Positions 11,564 to 24,567 of a stretch of DNA of 64,000 nt are shown piece after piece (position 1 is the first letter of the stretch; the number at the start of each line of letters is the position of its first letter). The translations under genes and the position numbers were made by a program. The notes under the pieces are model-generated. The model had not been told where the DNA came from, did no database searches, and saw nothing but the letters and a program-made list of their open reading frames with translations. The DNA is from Muricea muricata (Eukaryota; Cnidaria; Anthozoa; Malacalcyonacea; Plexauridae): positions 29,028,421 through 29,092,420 of the forward strand of contig OY979716.1 in assembly GCA_963855995.1 (NCBI GenBank), given 5' to 3'.

Positions 11564-12485
11564 TTACAGGAAAAACGTACTTATTTTGTACTTTGTAGAA
11601 GGTAGTTTACTAATCATTTGTAAATTAAGGCATGAAGAAAAGTGTTCTATTGGTGTAAATGTGTTCCCGGTGAAAAGTATAGCAGCTGGTATGAGTAAAT
11701 TGCATAGTGGCATTCTGTTAACATATGGTTGAGAGTCCCATGTGTTTATATGACCATTTATGCACGTTGATTTAACAGACACCATGCTACCTTTAATAAA
11801 CTTACTCTGATCAAGTATAGCCTGCCCACATGTGATACATACTTTGAAAAGTTTATTAAGTGCTTCCTTGCTAACAATGAAATTCCTGGGTTGCTTTGTG
11901 ACAATGGGGACACTTTCACATTCATCCCCTGATTGGACCTCGTTTTCAGGGTGATACTCAGTGTCACTTCCATTGGACATTGCATCAAGTTCTTCAAGAT
12001 ATGCAGCAGGGGACAATTGGTCGGGTTCTTCAAGTTGAAAGGGTGGTCTGTAGTGGAGGTTTTGAAACAATTACTGGCTCGTCAAAAAAATGTTGATGAT
12101 CAACGTAATAATTGTGATCTAATAAATGATGGTTGGTTGATGGTGATTGAGGATAACACGATTCAGTATTAATAGTATCGTCTAATTGACGTAGATAGCA
12201 CTGCATGAAAAAAGACATATTCTAACATATTCACATGTGAATATGGGTATGAATAAGATGCATATCGAAGGGATATTCTGATGCGCAATACTCGCCTGAA
12301 TATTGTAAGTATTCCATGGTATTCCAAGTGCGAATATCATTTGAATATGGCACGTATTCTATACCATAATCTGACTTAGAATATGTGACTGTGGGGATCG
12401 AATTAGTTGTCTCGGTGTTTCCATTATTTGTAATATTCATGAATTCATGTGATAAGTGATCATGTGTCAAGACTGAGAAAACCAA
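11564..12485 (-). pseudogene. Kolobok-like(?) transposase, N-terminal part, minus strand
   Basis: From 12070 to 11564 one frame holds an acidic segment, a Cys pair (VCITCGQ), DSQPYVNRM and LLIPAAILFTGNTF. It is the same motif order as at 8865-9132 and 54280-54622. Upstream frames 12218-12030 and 12485-12231 are rich in Asp, Tyr, His and Ser. They could be earlier exons or coding sequence in shifted frames, with no clean splice pair that I can see. The C-terminal half with the GDG.DSPGHSAK-like motif is not present here. I regard it as a 5' fragment. Confidence 0.55.
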
Positions 12486-12761
12486 AATAAGGAATGCGAA
12501 TGTGTTAATAAGGAATTGTAAGGAATATCGTGAAAATTGAACTCATGTATAAATTGTAAGAAAATTGTATATGTTTCGTTATTTGTTTTGTTCATTTTGT
12601 CGTAGTTCACGAATATTATATATTTGATCATCTATTTTGAAAAGGGGATATATCCAAAGCTGCCGGCCTGCCGCTGTTTTGTGTGGAGATTTTGTGAACA
12701 AACTTCGATTGCTGAAAATATAAAGTTCGTGTGTGCTTTTTAGGTACCATATAAATTAGTA

Positions 12762-12922
12762 TAAAACAATTATTGAATGAGGTCGAGCAGGATAGGAGGA
12801 ATCATTAAGGCAGACGTTTGTGTTATCTGGCGAAGCCGGAGGCTGAAGCCGAGAAAACAAACCAAGGCCTTAATAATTCCTCAAATCTGCGAGAACCAAA
12901 TTCAATAATTGTTTTATTATTT
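12762..12922. repeat. Foldback (palindromic) element
   Basis: AAAACAATTATTGAAT at about 12764-12779 recurs in inverse form at about 12899-12914, and inner blocks (GGAATCATTAAGGC with GCCTTAATAATTCC; CGAAGCCGGAGGCTGAAGCCG) also pair. The whole unit can form one imperfect hairpin. Confidence 0.7.
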
Positions 12923-14439
12923 ATTTGTAAATACTTCTTTCATAATCGGCAAACCTTTTGTTTGAGGAAGCCATTTGTATTTTTTCCCTTTCAGCAAACC
13001 TCACATAAATTAGCGTGACATTATATCGTGTTACATGGTTTTTCAATATACGATGAAATTGGGTTTTTTTCAATATACCACAGTGAAGTCATAACCCCAA
13101 ATTTTGGCAACTAGCATGCGGATAAAAAATGAAGCTATGCTGAACTACCAGATGTGGTTTAGCCTACATTACTTTACAACATGTACAACTTTAAATTCCA
13201 AACAATTAATTATATTAGGGAAGATATGACCCATGTGTTTCATATTCAATATTTCAACCCATTTCAAGAAGCATTAAGTTCATGAATGTTAATTGTTCTT
13301 TGAGATGACAATAAATACTTGTTTTTTGCACTTTAATCTGCTCTGGGTAATTTTATAATTGTGGGCAAATAATCTAATCTTATTTGCCCATTAAATACAA
13401 CAAAAGCAGATACTACAACACCTACAGGCTAAAATCACTAATACTGTGGTTATTATACCAATAAGTATTTTTTTTGATTTTCCATTCAAATTCAATTTTT
13501 TATCTAACTTGCACCAATTTGACCAAAAGACCCTATGGTTACCATGGTTACATGGTACGTACCTATAGGCCTATTTACATGCTCTTTCTAATCATAGGTA
13601 CATAAAAATAAGTGCTAACCCTAATTTGTCGACTGTCGTTATGTTGGAATGTAAACTATTTGCCCACAATTAATCAGCATATAAACATACCTATAAAATA
13701 CGATTAAAAACTTGCAAGCTGTGTTGCAAAAATATGTTGTACAGCACATGGCACAATAAGTTTTAACACCTAGGACCAGTTGTTCCAAGCTAGGTTAGGC
13801 TAATCCAGCTTTAAAATTTAATCTGGTGTTTCAGTTTATGTATTCCTGCTTGTCTGTTTAATTTGAAACTCTAGGAAAGCAAACTTCAATTTATCCAGAC
13901 AAGATTTCCAAAGAAATTTTTTAGAATTCATAAGTAAGCTGCTGGAAAATTTGCTAGAGTTAAGGTAACCCGGCTTTTGAACAACTGACCCTTGGCGTAC
14001 ATTTTTTTAAAAAGAATATCAGTGATTATCTAACACTGGTTTATAGCTGGTTTATCAGACAGAAGTGCACATTTGACTATTTCGGCTATTCCTTTCAAAG
14101 TAGGTACAGGTAAATTATGACAAATTGCAGCAAAAATGAATGGTTTAGCTGGGATTGTTGTGTCTGATTTATTTTTTAGTTTAAAATTTAGGGTATATTT
14201 TTTCGAAAGGTTAGTTTGGTACATGAAACATCAGAAGGTCCAAATGTATAGTTTCCTGCATAGTACCGGTATTTTACTATTTTTACCTGCATTGCAAAAC
14301 TATATATAATGAGTACAGGTAAACAGTTTTACTGTTTTTAAATGGTGCACTTTTATTCTAATACCCTGAATAAGTCACACTGCATAATGGTGTAAATATT
14401 TAGGCAATAAAAGAGTACCTATTCAGCTGCCCACTTTTG
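12923..14439. other. Gap with one small MITE, otherwise nothing recognised
   Basis: The sequence is AT-rich. Apart from the inverted-repeat element at 13784-13991 I see no gene or RNA signature. Confidence 0.4.
13784..13991. mobile_element. Small MITE, TIR CAGTTGTTC
   Basis: CAGTTGTTCCAAGCTAGGTTA at the left end pairs with the reverse complement of ...TAACCCGGCTTTTGAACAACTG at the right end (about 35 bp with mismatches). The interior shows no coding potential. Target duplications are not clear. Confidence 0.5.
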
Positions 14440-14483
14440 TTGCAATGGGTTTACAATCAAAACATTTTTCTTCTGGCTTTCTA

Positions 14484-16891
14484 CTAGGTTGACTTCACCT
14501 TGAATTGGGCAAAATCTGCAACTAATCCTGCCAACTGGTAGAAACATAGCTGGACAATCTTCTTCAAACACACTTTTGCACCAAACTTGAAGTGTTGAAT
14601 GTAGGCAGTTCTTCTTTTCATGTGCCTAGTACCAAGACACACAGGCAAGTAGGAGCGTGTGGAAATTTGTATCACCATTTCTATCTGTGACTTCTATACA
14701 CTGTTTCATGAAATATTCAATTACAGCTGGCCGAAATTCATTGACATCTTTAACAATAGAGCCTTCCACAAACCATGAAGCCATTATATGGTTTGCTCAG
14801 GGCGATGGACTTGACCTGGAATCATAGATTTCACCATAAATCTCCATAGTGCTAGTCTGTAGATAGGCAATAGGAACAAATATGTCCTGAGTGTTGTTTT
14901 TGTTGCCTAATAAACTGTGGTACATTTGTTTCAGGTCATGATTACCATCGTCTATTACCTTGGTTTGCATTGGTGGATGAGGATGAAATTTACTGGGGTC
15001 GTCATTCCAAACAACATTTTGGGGATTGACAGTGGTGAAAAAATCTCTGTTTGAGACGTTACCGTTGAAAATCTGCTGCAGTGTTCCGGACAATTCTTCA
15101 TCCTTGTTGGGAAGTATATCCTTAAAGTACTTTGTAAATATTGGGGATGATGCATGACTGGAAGCTGCAAGGCATTCATCCTCGAGGAACTTTCTCATCA
15201 TTTGAATTGGTATGGCCTTATTGTTGTGCTGGTATGTGCCGAAAATACCATTGTATCTCTAATGAAAAACACCAGAACGCATATACAAGTCCATAATCAA
15301 TAATACATTCGACGAGATGGCAGTGGAAATGCATGTCCGGTGTAATGGAATCTTTGCCATAGAGATTCTGGGCACTTTTGCAAAATGAAAGCAGCATTTT
15401 GTGAGCTTCTTGCAGTTTTGTGATTGAGATTGTCCGTCCACATAAAATGCCACATGCAGCTACGAACAACATCCAGCAATCGTAATGATTTTTTGGAAGT
15501 AACTTTGACAAAATATATGGAGAATATATCAAGGTCCAGTTTTTCCACTGATCAGCCGTCATACCCGAAGTTCCTGCTTCAAGTTTGTTGGGGATCCTTC
15601 CAATGTCTGGGGGAACTACAATACTGTCAATGTGTTTTTGTATATCTTTGAGACTCTGAGGTTTAATTTATCAGTCCATGTTTTGGACATATGTTTTGCA
15701 GTGCCATTTACAAATTATGCATAGGATCAATGATAACAAACCTAACGCTATCGTAGTACAGCAGACGCAATAATTTAGTGTAGCGACAACCAAGTGTCCA
15801 TTCCATTTCTTTTGCTCTCTGATGTCGCTTTAAGGGTTTTGAAGGCATGAGCGCGATGCTGATGAGCATTCCGCTTTGGCCAGGAATTTCTGTTAAATCC
15901 TGAATAGTCTGGTCGTTCGCCAAATGCATTAACAGGAAATACCTTAAAGCATCTTGAACATCCAAATCTTGCATTGTGACTTAAAAAGCCTGCTACTTTT
16001 CTGGCCGCTGGAATATCACAAGCTACGCATAATAATGCTACCAGAACAAAAGTATATTTTAACTTGATCCAGAACCTGTGTCCTTCCCAAAGGGTAATTA
16101 ATTCGTCAACAATGGGTTTGAGGATAGCGTTCATGTCATGCTTTGGTTCACCTTCGATTAGAGCCAGTAAAAGTATATTTTCTCTCTTGTATCTTTCGTT
16201 CCGTGGCAAATTAGCAAGGACACAATAGACAGCCCCAATTGAGCCTGGCGAATGCTTGAAAGGGTTAAACCAATTGACATTCAACATCAAGGCATAATTA
16301 TTTAACATACTTAAAATATTCATACTTAAAATTTTGGGAGTTGAAGATCCTTTTCAACGACGAGAATAAACTTTGAAAAACAGCCACTTTTCTTGGGTAC
16401 CAAAAAATATTTCCAGTTTTCCTTCGAACCTTCTTCATTAGCTTTTCACCACAGGGAGATCGGTTATCTTTCCTGGGATGATTTGGCCATTCTACGTTCG
16501 TGCAGGTTTTAGATACAATATGTCCGTCAGGTAGTGTCTTGGTGCAGGATTGCTTTTCGTAAATTACATTGCATTTAGGACACACAGGATAGGTTTGAAA
16601 TTCATTTCCATTTACACGAAGAAGTGTTTTGATCGTTTTCAAGCTAGTGGAGAATTTGTTTCCAATCGTTTTTACTAGCTCTGAGCCCGTAAGATCTCCA
16701 ATCATCACAAACATCATTTTGAAAAACTTGAGTACTGCTGATATTGCTACGCCAGATATGCTGAAGCATCTTTGCCATAAAAGAATAAAGAAAGCCAGAG
16801 CCATTATTATGGCGCTATATGTTTCATTTCCAACATCGGGTACACCATCAATTTTATGTTCCTGTTCCTCATTACTATCATTATTTCCCAT
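14484..16891 (-). pseudogene. TNP2-type (CACTA/EnSpm-like) transposase, heavily frameshifted
   Basis: Reading on the minus strand, successive frames carry motifs in family order: two Cys pairs (VCPKC and a later SPCGE), then EPKHDMNAILKPIVDEL, LLCVACDIPAARKV, a FGCSRCFKVFP zinc pair, DYSGFNRNSW, and IDPMHNLFLGT in pieces. After these come TADQWKNWTLIYSPYIL and a PDMHFHCHL/IDYGLVYAFW segment. This order matches the TNP2 family known from CACTA elements and related transposases. At least four frame changes or stops separate the pieces (near 16320, 15800, 15660 and 15215). ORF fragments continue to about 14484. No CACTA-type ends were identified, so the element's limits are unknown. Confidence 0.7.
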
Positions 16892-17151
16892 ACTTCTTCG
16901 ACTTCGTTGTTGTCACTTATAACTTGGTTTGCACTTCATTCTCACTTGCTGTGTCTGACTGACTAGTTGAATGTTCATCTAGTTTGTCGGTCGTGGTCTG
17001 TTTCAGCCTCAGTTGTTCTTCAAATTTTTCTTCTGCTTCAGGACTCAAATGTATGCCTTGTTCATCATTTTCTTCATCGCTTTCGATATTCGTATTAGGT
17101 GGACAAACAGGAAATCTTGCACTTGTCTCGCCTAAAATTCCACAAATGTAA

Positions 17152-17499
17152 AGGCCCGGTCAAACGAGGATGAGAGTTGATGAGAGTTGAGAAGCGAGAG
17201 TTCGCACGAGAGTTTCGTCAACTCTCAGATGCTCCAGTCAAACGAGGATGAGAGTTGATGAGTATGTATTTTGTACTGCTTTGCTGAGCCAGCTACAACA
17301 AAGTGCAAAAATTTAGCACTTTTGCAACTCTCATCAACTCTCATGACTGGTCAAACGCGCACAAACTCTTATCAACTCTCATCAAAATTTGAACTAGTTC
17401 ATAGTTGATGTGAGTCGATGAGAGTTAATGAGAGTGGATGAGAGTTGGTGGTCAAACGCTAGCGAGAGTTACAACTCTCATCCTCGTTTGACTGGGCCT
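17152..17499. mobile_element. 348-bp MITE with TAA duplication (PIF/Harbinger-like)
   Basis: The ends AGGCCCGGTCAAACGAGG and its inverted partner CCTCGTTTGACTGGGCCT are flanked by TAA on both sides (17149-17151 and 17500-17502). The interior is made of degenerate GATGAGAGTT units in both orientations. A 3-bp TNA duplication is typical of PIF/Harbinger elements. Confidence 0.85.
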
Positions 17500-18188
17500 T
17501 AACAACAATTACGTGACATGTTTTAGTAGTGCTAATTACATTGTCCATGGTATCAAGCAAGAAGGCCATTATAGGCGGCGTTTCTATCGAGAATGGGACT
17601 AGCTGATTTGTGTCAGGTCAATTTTGCATTTGCTTACAAGAAGATTTAGTGTTACCGAAATACGAATTTGAAGTTATTTCAAACGGCGCATTTTGTGTGT
17701 GTTAAATTGAACTCGGCTAGGGCTAAAAAAGGGCAGTCATTTAACAGTCAACACGAACTAAATGAGATGGATGTAAAATTCGACGTGTAAAACCGGCCAA
17801 TTGTAAACTAGCTTTAAATTAATATACTCAAATTTTCTTGAAGCTGCATTGTTGTATATTGTATATTATATATTTGTTGTATTTAAAAGTCGTGTTAGCT
17901 GAAATCTACTTGTCATTTTTATGTGTAGGACTGCATTAAACTGTTGACACCTTGAATTTTATGATCCTACAGGCAAAAGTTTGGTTTCGAGCGCAATTTG
18001 AAATAAACATGCACCATGTATAAGTGAGGTTTTCAAGCACTTATGCTGTTATAGGCCCTTAGTCTAGCCAGGCAATAGAATTTTATTCCATAAGGAGTCA
18101 GTTTCCTCAGATTGCCTAATGCCATGATCAATGTTGAAAAATTCCCGATTGTATATTTTGAAGTATATGAAGAAACGTCATTGGTACC

Positions 18189-18391
18189 CAGTGGCGGATC
18201 TAGTGCAAGTCAAAATAAATTACCACAGCTCATTCTAGGATATATTTACATTTTAAAATACCTTCAAAGCAACTTCATATGTTAGATTTTATTCTTTTGA
18301 AATTCATAACCTATGACATTGTTATAAAGTTATTTTGAATTCAAAATTGAGCTGCTATAATTTATTTTGACTTACCCTGGATCCGCCACTG
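18189..18391. mobile_element. 203-bp hAT-type MITE with 8-bp duplication
   Basis: The termini CAGTGGCGGATC...GATCCGCCACTG are flanked by a perfect direct repeat TTGGTACC (18181-18188 and 18392-18399). CAG-type ends and an 8-bp duplication are hAT hallmarks. The TIR extends to about 50 bp with mismatches. Confidence 0.92.
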
Positions 18392-19182
18392 TTGGTACCT
18401 ATTAATAATACAGCTACAATCCTGGACAAAACTATTGACTACACTCTAATTATTTACTCGACATGTGCGTACCTAATGAAAAACATCAAACTAGGCCCCT
18501 CAATTTACCCCCTTGCCCCCAAAACAATGTTGAATCTGTAAGAAATGAAAACAACATTGATCGGTGGGGGAATGGGGGAGGTTTGTTCTATGTAATAACA
18601 ATGAGCTAAGAAAATGACGATATTAGGAAAAGTGTCGTCAATGTTTTGTCCAGGATTGTAGTTCAAAAAAGGGTTTTTGCAAACCTTGAACCTTAACCTA
18701 TAATAAGTGGCAAAGCGTGACAGGAGCACAAGTTTCAAGCTTATCAGCTGCATTTTGCGGCTATTTGTGTATGAAATATTCTTGTACACATTTTGTAGAC
18801 ACATTGAGCACGATTGCAACTCCATTTATTTCTTGCCCTTGAACTGATAAAATTGCGCTCCCATTACGCACTTAAAGTTTAAGGTTTAGAGTTTAAGATT
18901 GCAAGGGACAACCTTTTGGAGCAAGAGCATTACGTATCAAGTACACAATTGACCACAATGAAAATAATGGCCAATGTATATTAATTAAAAGAATTACCAG
19001 TTTTAATGAAAAATATTTAGCTTCCAAAACTTTTGTGGTTGGTGGGCCATTATGCATGAAGTTAACTTGAATTTGATCTAAAAATCCAACCTGTTTCGCC
19101 ACTTAAGATATTTTGAAATGTTTATTACTTTATTTTGATGAGCGAACAACGTACTCAATTCAAACATAACCATATTTGGGCA

Positions 19183-19755
19183 GTGGTTTACAATTACAAT
19201 GACATACAATAATGATAGGTAATCTCGCCTACGTAATCTCTATGAAGCGAGTGTTCTTATATATATGAAGACTATGATTGTTTCTTTAACAAAAACCTAT
19301 ATTGTTATGGTAATGTTGCTCGTTGTTGTCGGAATTTAGTGTTGTTGCAGTATGCCAAGATTCCAGAGTTGTTCTGTAACGATAGGTTGCCTTGTCTAAT
19401 ATTTTGCAGTCATCGAAGTTGATTTTATGATCATGAGTCCAAGCATGTTTTGCTATGTTAGAACCGGATTTAAATTGTTCTACGTTTCTTTTATGTTCCT
19501 TTTTTCTCGTTTCGAAGGCTCTGTCGGACTCTATACAGGTTTATAGGCGAGACCGGCAGAGCCTTCGATTGGACTCATGACTATAAAATCAACTTTGATG
19601 ACTGCAAAATATTAGACAAGGCAACCTATCGTCACAGAACAACACTGGAATCTTGGCATACGTACAGCAACAACACTAAATTCCGACAACGCGCGACAGA
19701 TTACGTAGGCGGGATTACCTATCATTATTGTATGTCATTGTAATTGTAAACCACT
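19183..19755. repeat. Inverted pair of Penelope-type 3' ends
   Basis: The left arm (19183-19440) and right arm (19571-19755) are near-identical in opposite orientation, but the right arm lacks about 85 bp. Each arm codes outward from the centre for the tail of a GIY-YIG-type endonuclease segment. The sequence after the right arm (about 19805-19850) includes a small GACTGCAGACTGGCAGTC inverted repeat. Confidence 0.75.
19296..19544 (-). pseudogene. GIY-YIG endonuclease C-terminal fragment (Penelope-like element)
   Basis: One minus-strand frame reads CIESDRAFETRKKEH, then SNIAKHAWTHDHKINF, then ILDKATYRYRTTLESWH. This is the region downstream of a GIY-YIG core in Penelope-like retroelements, where His and Glu (ESW) are conserved. 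The reverse transcriptase and the GIY-YIG residues themselves are absent, so it is a 3' remnant only. A second, shorter copy lies on the plus strand at 19571-19700. Confidence 0.65.
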
Positions 19756-20314
19756 GTCCTAATAGCTATATCCGTAAAACAGTTTCAAACTTAGTATTAT
19801 TTACCTGTCGAAGACTGCAGACTGGCAGTCGAAAGCTCGTGTTTTAATAAATTTATCACTCAGAGAATGTTTCAGAATCTTTACAGTGCCAAATGTATAC
19901 ATAATTTAAATATAGTATTATATTGAATTTGATAATTAATTTTAAAAGTGACATATCACAGACTACTATTTAAGCATACGTAGCACACTATGCGAAACTT
20001 AGATAAAAAATATATAGAGTCAAAGATTTTAAAACTTACTAAAACAATAAAAAAATATATTTGTGCGAACAAACATTCGGTAGGTGCACCAGGAAAAGAA
20101 ATTAATAATATTCACACTTCTTGTCTCAATTTACAGTTCATTCTCCAAGTTATCTCACTGAAACGTATCAGTTGTCACTATCATTATCAACTCGGCTTCA
20201 CTGTTGTCATTGGTAGCGTTCACTAGCATTATGCTGTTTTGAAAAATACGTTTTGGTACGTTTACTATTGAGCAGGTTTTACTACAAAGGAATTAACGTT
20301 CATCTTTTTGAGTC

Positions 20315-23300
20315 ATGTCTGGCTCTGACTTTTCCGATGTCCAGGACATGTATGAAATTAGGTCGATGGAAGACTTATCTAACGATAACGCCGGTCCTCA
20401 ACTGGACATGGATGATATTCTTCATGGCATACAGCAAGAACAAAATCAAACAACTAAAGTAAGTTACAACATCGTTTTAAACGTTTAAGATCATTTGCAG
20501 TTAAAATATCTACTGAGTAGAATCTGAGGTATGATACAGCATTTGTCTAGACTAATTATACGATTTTAGTAAAACACGCGGATGCAATAAAATTAACTCG
20601 CGCATCATAAGTGCGTTGGATACCATCTATTTATATTATATTTAGGCATGCAATCTAATAAATAAAATTTGCGTTGTGTCACAGTTTTATATATTAAGCC
20701 GGATTTTCAATTTTTTACAGCACGACGGTTTTCCTGAGAAGCGTGTTACATTAATAGCCAATTGTGGGCATTTGTTTAAGTTTAACTGATACATGCGTCT
20801 CACTTTACAAACGATGCCTATACATTGAAAAAAAAATACAATTACTGGACAAGATTGAGAAATTAACAATAAAAAACAAGAATACTATAAAGAAAATGAT
20901 AATCAAAGATAATTATACAGAGAAATCAGTTCAACGCAGTTATTTGTCCCAAATTTACATGGTCTTATCAATAACATCGAGTTGCGCCGATGTTGCTCAT
21001 AATTATAGACTTAGATGTTTTTGTCCCGTTTTACAGAAACTTGACGAACTAACAGAAACCTGTGAAAAGTTATCGTCATTTTTCCCTGCCATGTCCAAGT
21101 CCATGAAAAACCAAGAGCGTCGTCTTCAGGAAAATGAAAATGTGGAGGGTAAAAAAACCCCACAGTTTTCCTGTTATATAAAAGCAAACCATGCACTGCA
21201 ACCTCAAAGATGCCACTTTAGTTCAATGCCACAAAAAATACACATATAGGCACACATTTGTAGTTACGTATGCCTATTACCAATTATCTGAACTTTTATT
21301 CATCTTCCCATTAGCCGTACTGACACACAGTTTGCTGGTCCTTGTCGGAAACTACTGTAAATTACATTAAAATAACTCTTGATATTACAGAATATGGACT
21401 CTCATGGATTTGCGGACACTGTGGTTGCATGTTGTGTTCTTGAATATTTAGAATTTGGTTTAATTTGAATTACTCTCGACGTGTTTCACTGGCAGGCATT
21501 TTCGTCTGTTATTTTGCGGACGCAAATACAGTCCCCAAAGGTCTCCAACAGCGAGACTTGACTCATCGCAAACAAGTGAGTCAAACTTAATGGCACTCTA
21601 GCGAAACGGGTGCATGCTCTTAAAAATACGAATCTGAACGCTTAAAACATTTTGTAATATTCTTAGGGTACACTAAGGAGCATCATTAAACAAAAAGAAG
21701 ACCAAGATGGTTGCAACATCTTCAACCTTGATGAAACATATGTTCTGGAATAACATTAGAACAATGCACAAGTGCAACGGTAATATATTGCTGACAATGA
21801 ACATGAATACCCTTTATCTGCTGTATGATTTTATATTATTTCAGTATTAACTCTCCAACAAACCGCCAAAAAGTTGACCTTTTGGCCAGAGAACTGGTAC
21901 AGGCTAAAAGAGCAAAAGGAAACAAACTTGCTTCAGCTGATGCTGTTGGTAAGTGTACTGTAATTCCAAAAGAGTTCTACAGAAAATTGCTCTCCAAGGC
22001 ACTATTTAGCCGTATGTACTATAAATATAATCGCCATGATAGCTGTCTTGGAGCTGTATCCTAATTGTGTTCACTACAAAACAAAAAGTAGAAAAGCTTA
22101 TAAGCATGCAAGAATGCACAAGTTATTGAATAAAACATCAAAATGATATATCCTCGTAGTGCTGTATGTCCAAACATTTGCTAGTATGTAATTATGTCTC
22201 ACTTTAGATGCTGTAAAAATTCATTTTCGCTCGAAAAAAAGATGTAAAACAACCCAACAATGCCACGAAAGAAAAAAAAGAATGGTCCTTCGCCGTAGGA
22301 GAGAAAGGGTAATGTGATTTTTTGGCCTATGAATCTCACTGCCATGTGTCAAGTACGAAATGTGATTTGCTGAGCAATCATGAGAATGAAGCTCTGAGGC
22401 CAAGGGACGTAATTATCAGAAACGTGTATAACATTCCTCTCATGAACCACGTTTAAATGCATGCTACGTAAAGAAAGTATTAATTTAACAGGCTCCTCTA
22501 TTTGCAAAGGATATAGAACACATTGCTGGTTTCGGGGATAAACCTGCCTACATTAGATCGAGAACATTTTTTGATAAACTAACACCACGTATCCGTACCA
22601 GAAAATCCTCAGCATCGCGTATGAACAATTTCAAGCTCGATTCAGTTGAAGCAGAAACCAATCAATATGAATGGTTTGGTTAAGTTTTAAATGCATTTCC
22701 CTTGAGATAACTAAATAATTTAATATTTTCTTATGCGCAGTATCTTTTATTCTTGGGTTTCATGTGATGCAAGATATTTGAATGGGGGTCAACTCTAAAA
22801 GAGACACATTCATCAGAGTGAGTTAAATGTTCACTGTAGGTGTTGCCCTTGTGCTTCGTAACAAATGAAAGCAATTTTAAATCATTTGCTCACTCTCGTG
22901 CAGTATAATTGTGGATACCTTTGAGGTTGACCCCACACTCAAATTAAAACGATTAGTGAAACCCAGCAATAAATGACTTTTTTAAATTTAGTTGTTGGAC
23001 AGAAGACGAAAAGAGGCAACAGAAGAAGAAATACGCCAGTACGAATCAGTATTGAACATAAAGTATATGTCCGAGGACGAGAATGTCGCCGATGGAGAGG
23101 GCTGGCATCATCTGAAACTTACTTGGAGGTACGATGACGTCACTAATTTTTTCTACGAGCTGGATAAAAGGTCAGAAACTGCAAAAAAGGAATTCCAAGT
23201 AGAAAAAACACCGCGCACACAAAGTGGCATATTAACTTAGCGTTCCGTTCCCCCAAGAATGCTCCAGACTGGACAATCAAAATAACCCACGATAACACAC

Positions 23301-23476
23301 CACTAACGAGAAATCCAGGAAGAGGTGGTGGAATTCGAACATGTGGTGATCGAAAATCGACAGAGATGAGAGGCTCAACCAGTGACGTACGTGCAACACC
23401 AACTAACCCAAGGTACCAACGGCGTGGAATAAATTTTTCCAGAGACGATATCTTGAATGATGTTGTACAATCATAA
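20315..23476 (+). CDS. Multi-exon gene of unknown function
   Basis: Exon 1 (20315-20458) starts ATG TCT GGC, encodes an acidic MSGSDFSDVQDMYEI-type N-terminus and ends AAA|GTAAGT in phase 0. Later exons with good signals are 21037-21148 (coil-like, KLDELTETCEKLSSFF), 21845-21949 (INSPTNRQKVDLLAREL), 22492-22679 (APLFAKDIEHIAGFGDKP), and a terminal exon from 22990 (RRRKEATEEEIRQYESVL, then WHHLKLTWRYDDV). The phase between 21148 and 21845 does not match, so at least one exon is missing from this model; 21393-21425 and 21668-21710 are candidates. In the last exon the frame appears to shift in the A-run at 23203-23208, after which an RSPKNAPDW segment runs to TAA at 23474-23476. I do not recognise a domain. 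Charge pattern and the WR..DV..FF..LD segment recall multicopy cnidarian proteins. Confidence 0.45.
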
Positions 23477-24567
23477 ACAGACAAATTATAGTTTTTTAAA
23501 CTACTATACATACATACAAGCTCGTTATTATTAAAGTAAATAATTATTCATACACTTGTGAAAACGTATAAAAAATATGAGCATGGGGAATTTCTCGCCA
23601 TATCATTCAGTCTCAAAACCGCAGAAAGGATTTTTTACCTTTGCACTCCTTCGTGTTGTATAAATTATTAAAAGATGTTCATCTCTTTATCCAAAGGTAG
23701 TTTTCTATAACGTAAGAAAAAAAATTCAATTCCATATTTCAGACAAGAATCATTATACTGTATACGGATATATCGTGTTGGCAGTTACCAACTACGAACA
23801 TGGCTAGGTATAATACAAATTCATTTGGAATTTTGGCGTTACTCCCCAATCTATTGACTTTTATCGTTGCATTTCTTACCGCCATAGCCTGCAACTTGTG
23901 CTTTCTGAACAAAAAATTTTGGGGAACGCGACTGCAGATTGCACTATGTCTATAATTAGCTGTCTCACCTGACATGACTTCACCAGTAAAATTATTTAAT
24001 GTTATTTATAACGCGTTTTTTAAGCATGGCAAAAGGAATGATAATTACTGGACCTACGATTAACGCTTTTTGTTAAATTTAGGTGAGGACGTTAACTTGA
24101 AGTATAAAAATAACTAGAAGGACTGTTTTTGAAAATTAAAATAATTTATTTGTAGATACTTCACAGTATTTCACAAATAATAATAAAAATAAGAATGATA
24201 TACAATACGTGTTGAAAATAAAATGTAACATAACAATATTTAAGCACATCTTTTATTATCGAAGCTCTGCTTGCAGTAATGCTCGACTTACAATTTATAG
24301 TTTGTAATATAACAGCCTCGTCCTGAGTCGCTTTCTTATATTTGGAAAATTTATCACAGAATTGGCGAATTTATAATGAAAAATTCATTGATGCTTATAA
24401 TGTACCCGGAAATTATAACCAGAAAACAAACAAGGTTTAGCAACGGTTTTGTATTTTGTTGCCACAAAATTGTGCGCATTTCGCCACCGCATGTTTGACA
24501 AGCTTTACATTGAGTCGGTTGTTTGTGCTGTGTTACAAACAAAATTTACCTAACACAGAAGCCAGAA
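23477..24567. other. Gap without a supported gene
   Basis: AT-rich sequence follows the stop codon of the preceding gene. I see no coding or RNA signature. Confidence 0.4.

Noticed and set aside
20764..21249. 161-codon ORF as one gene
   Set aside because: It crosses a good TTTTACAG acceptor (21036) and a donor (21149); only the part 21037-21148 fits the spliced gene model.
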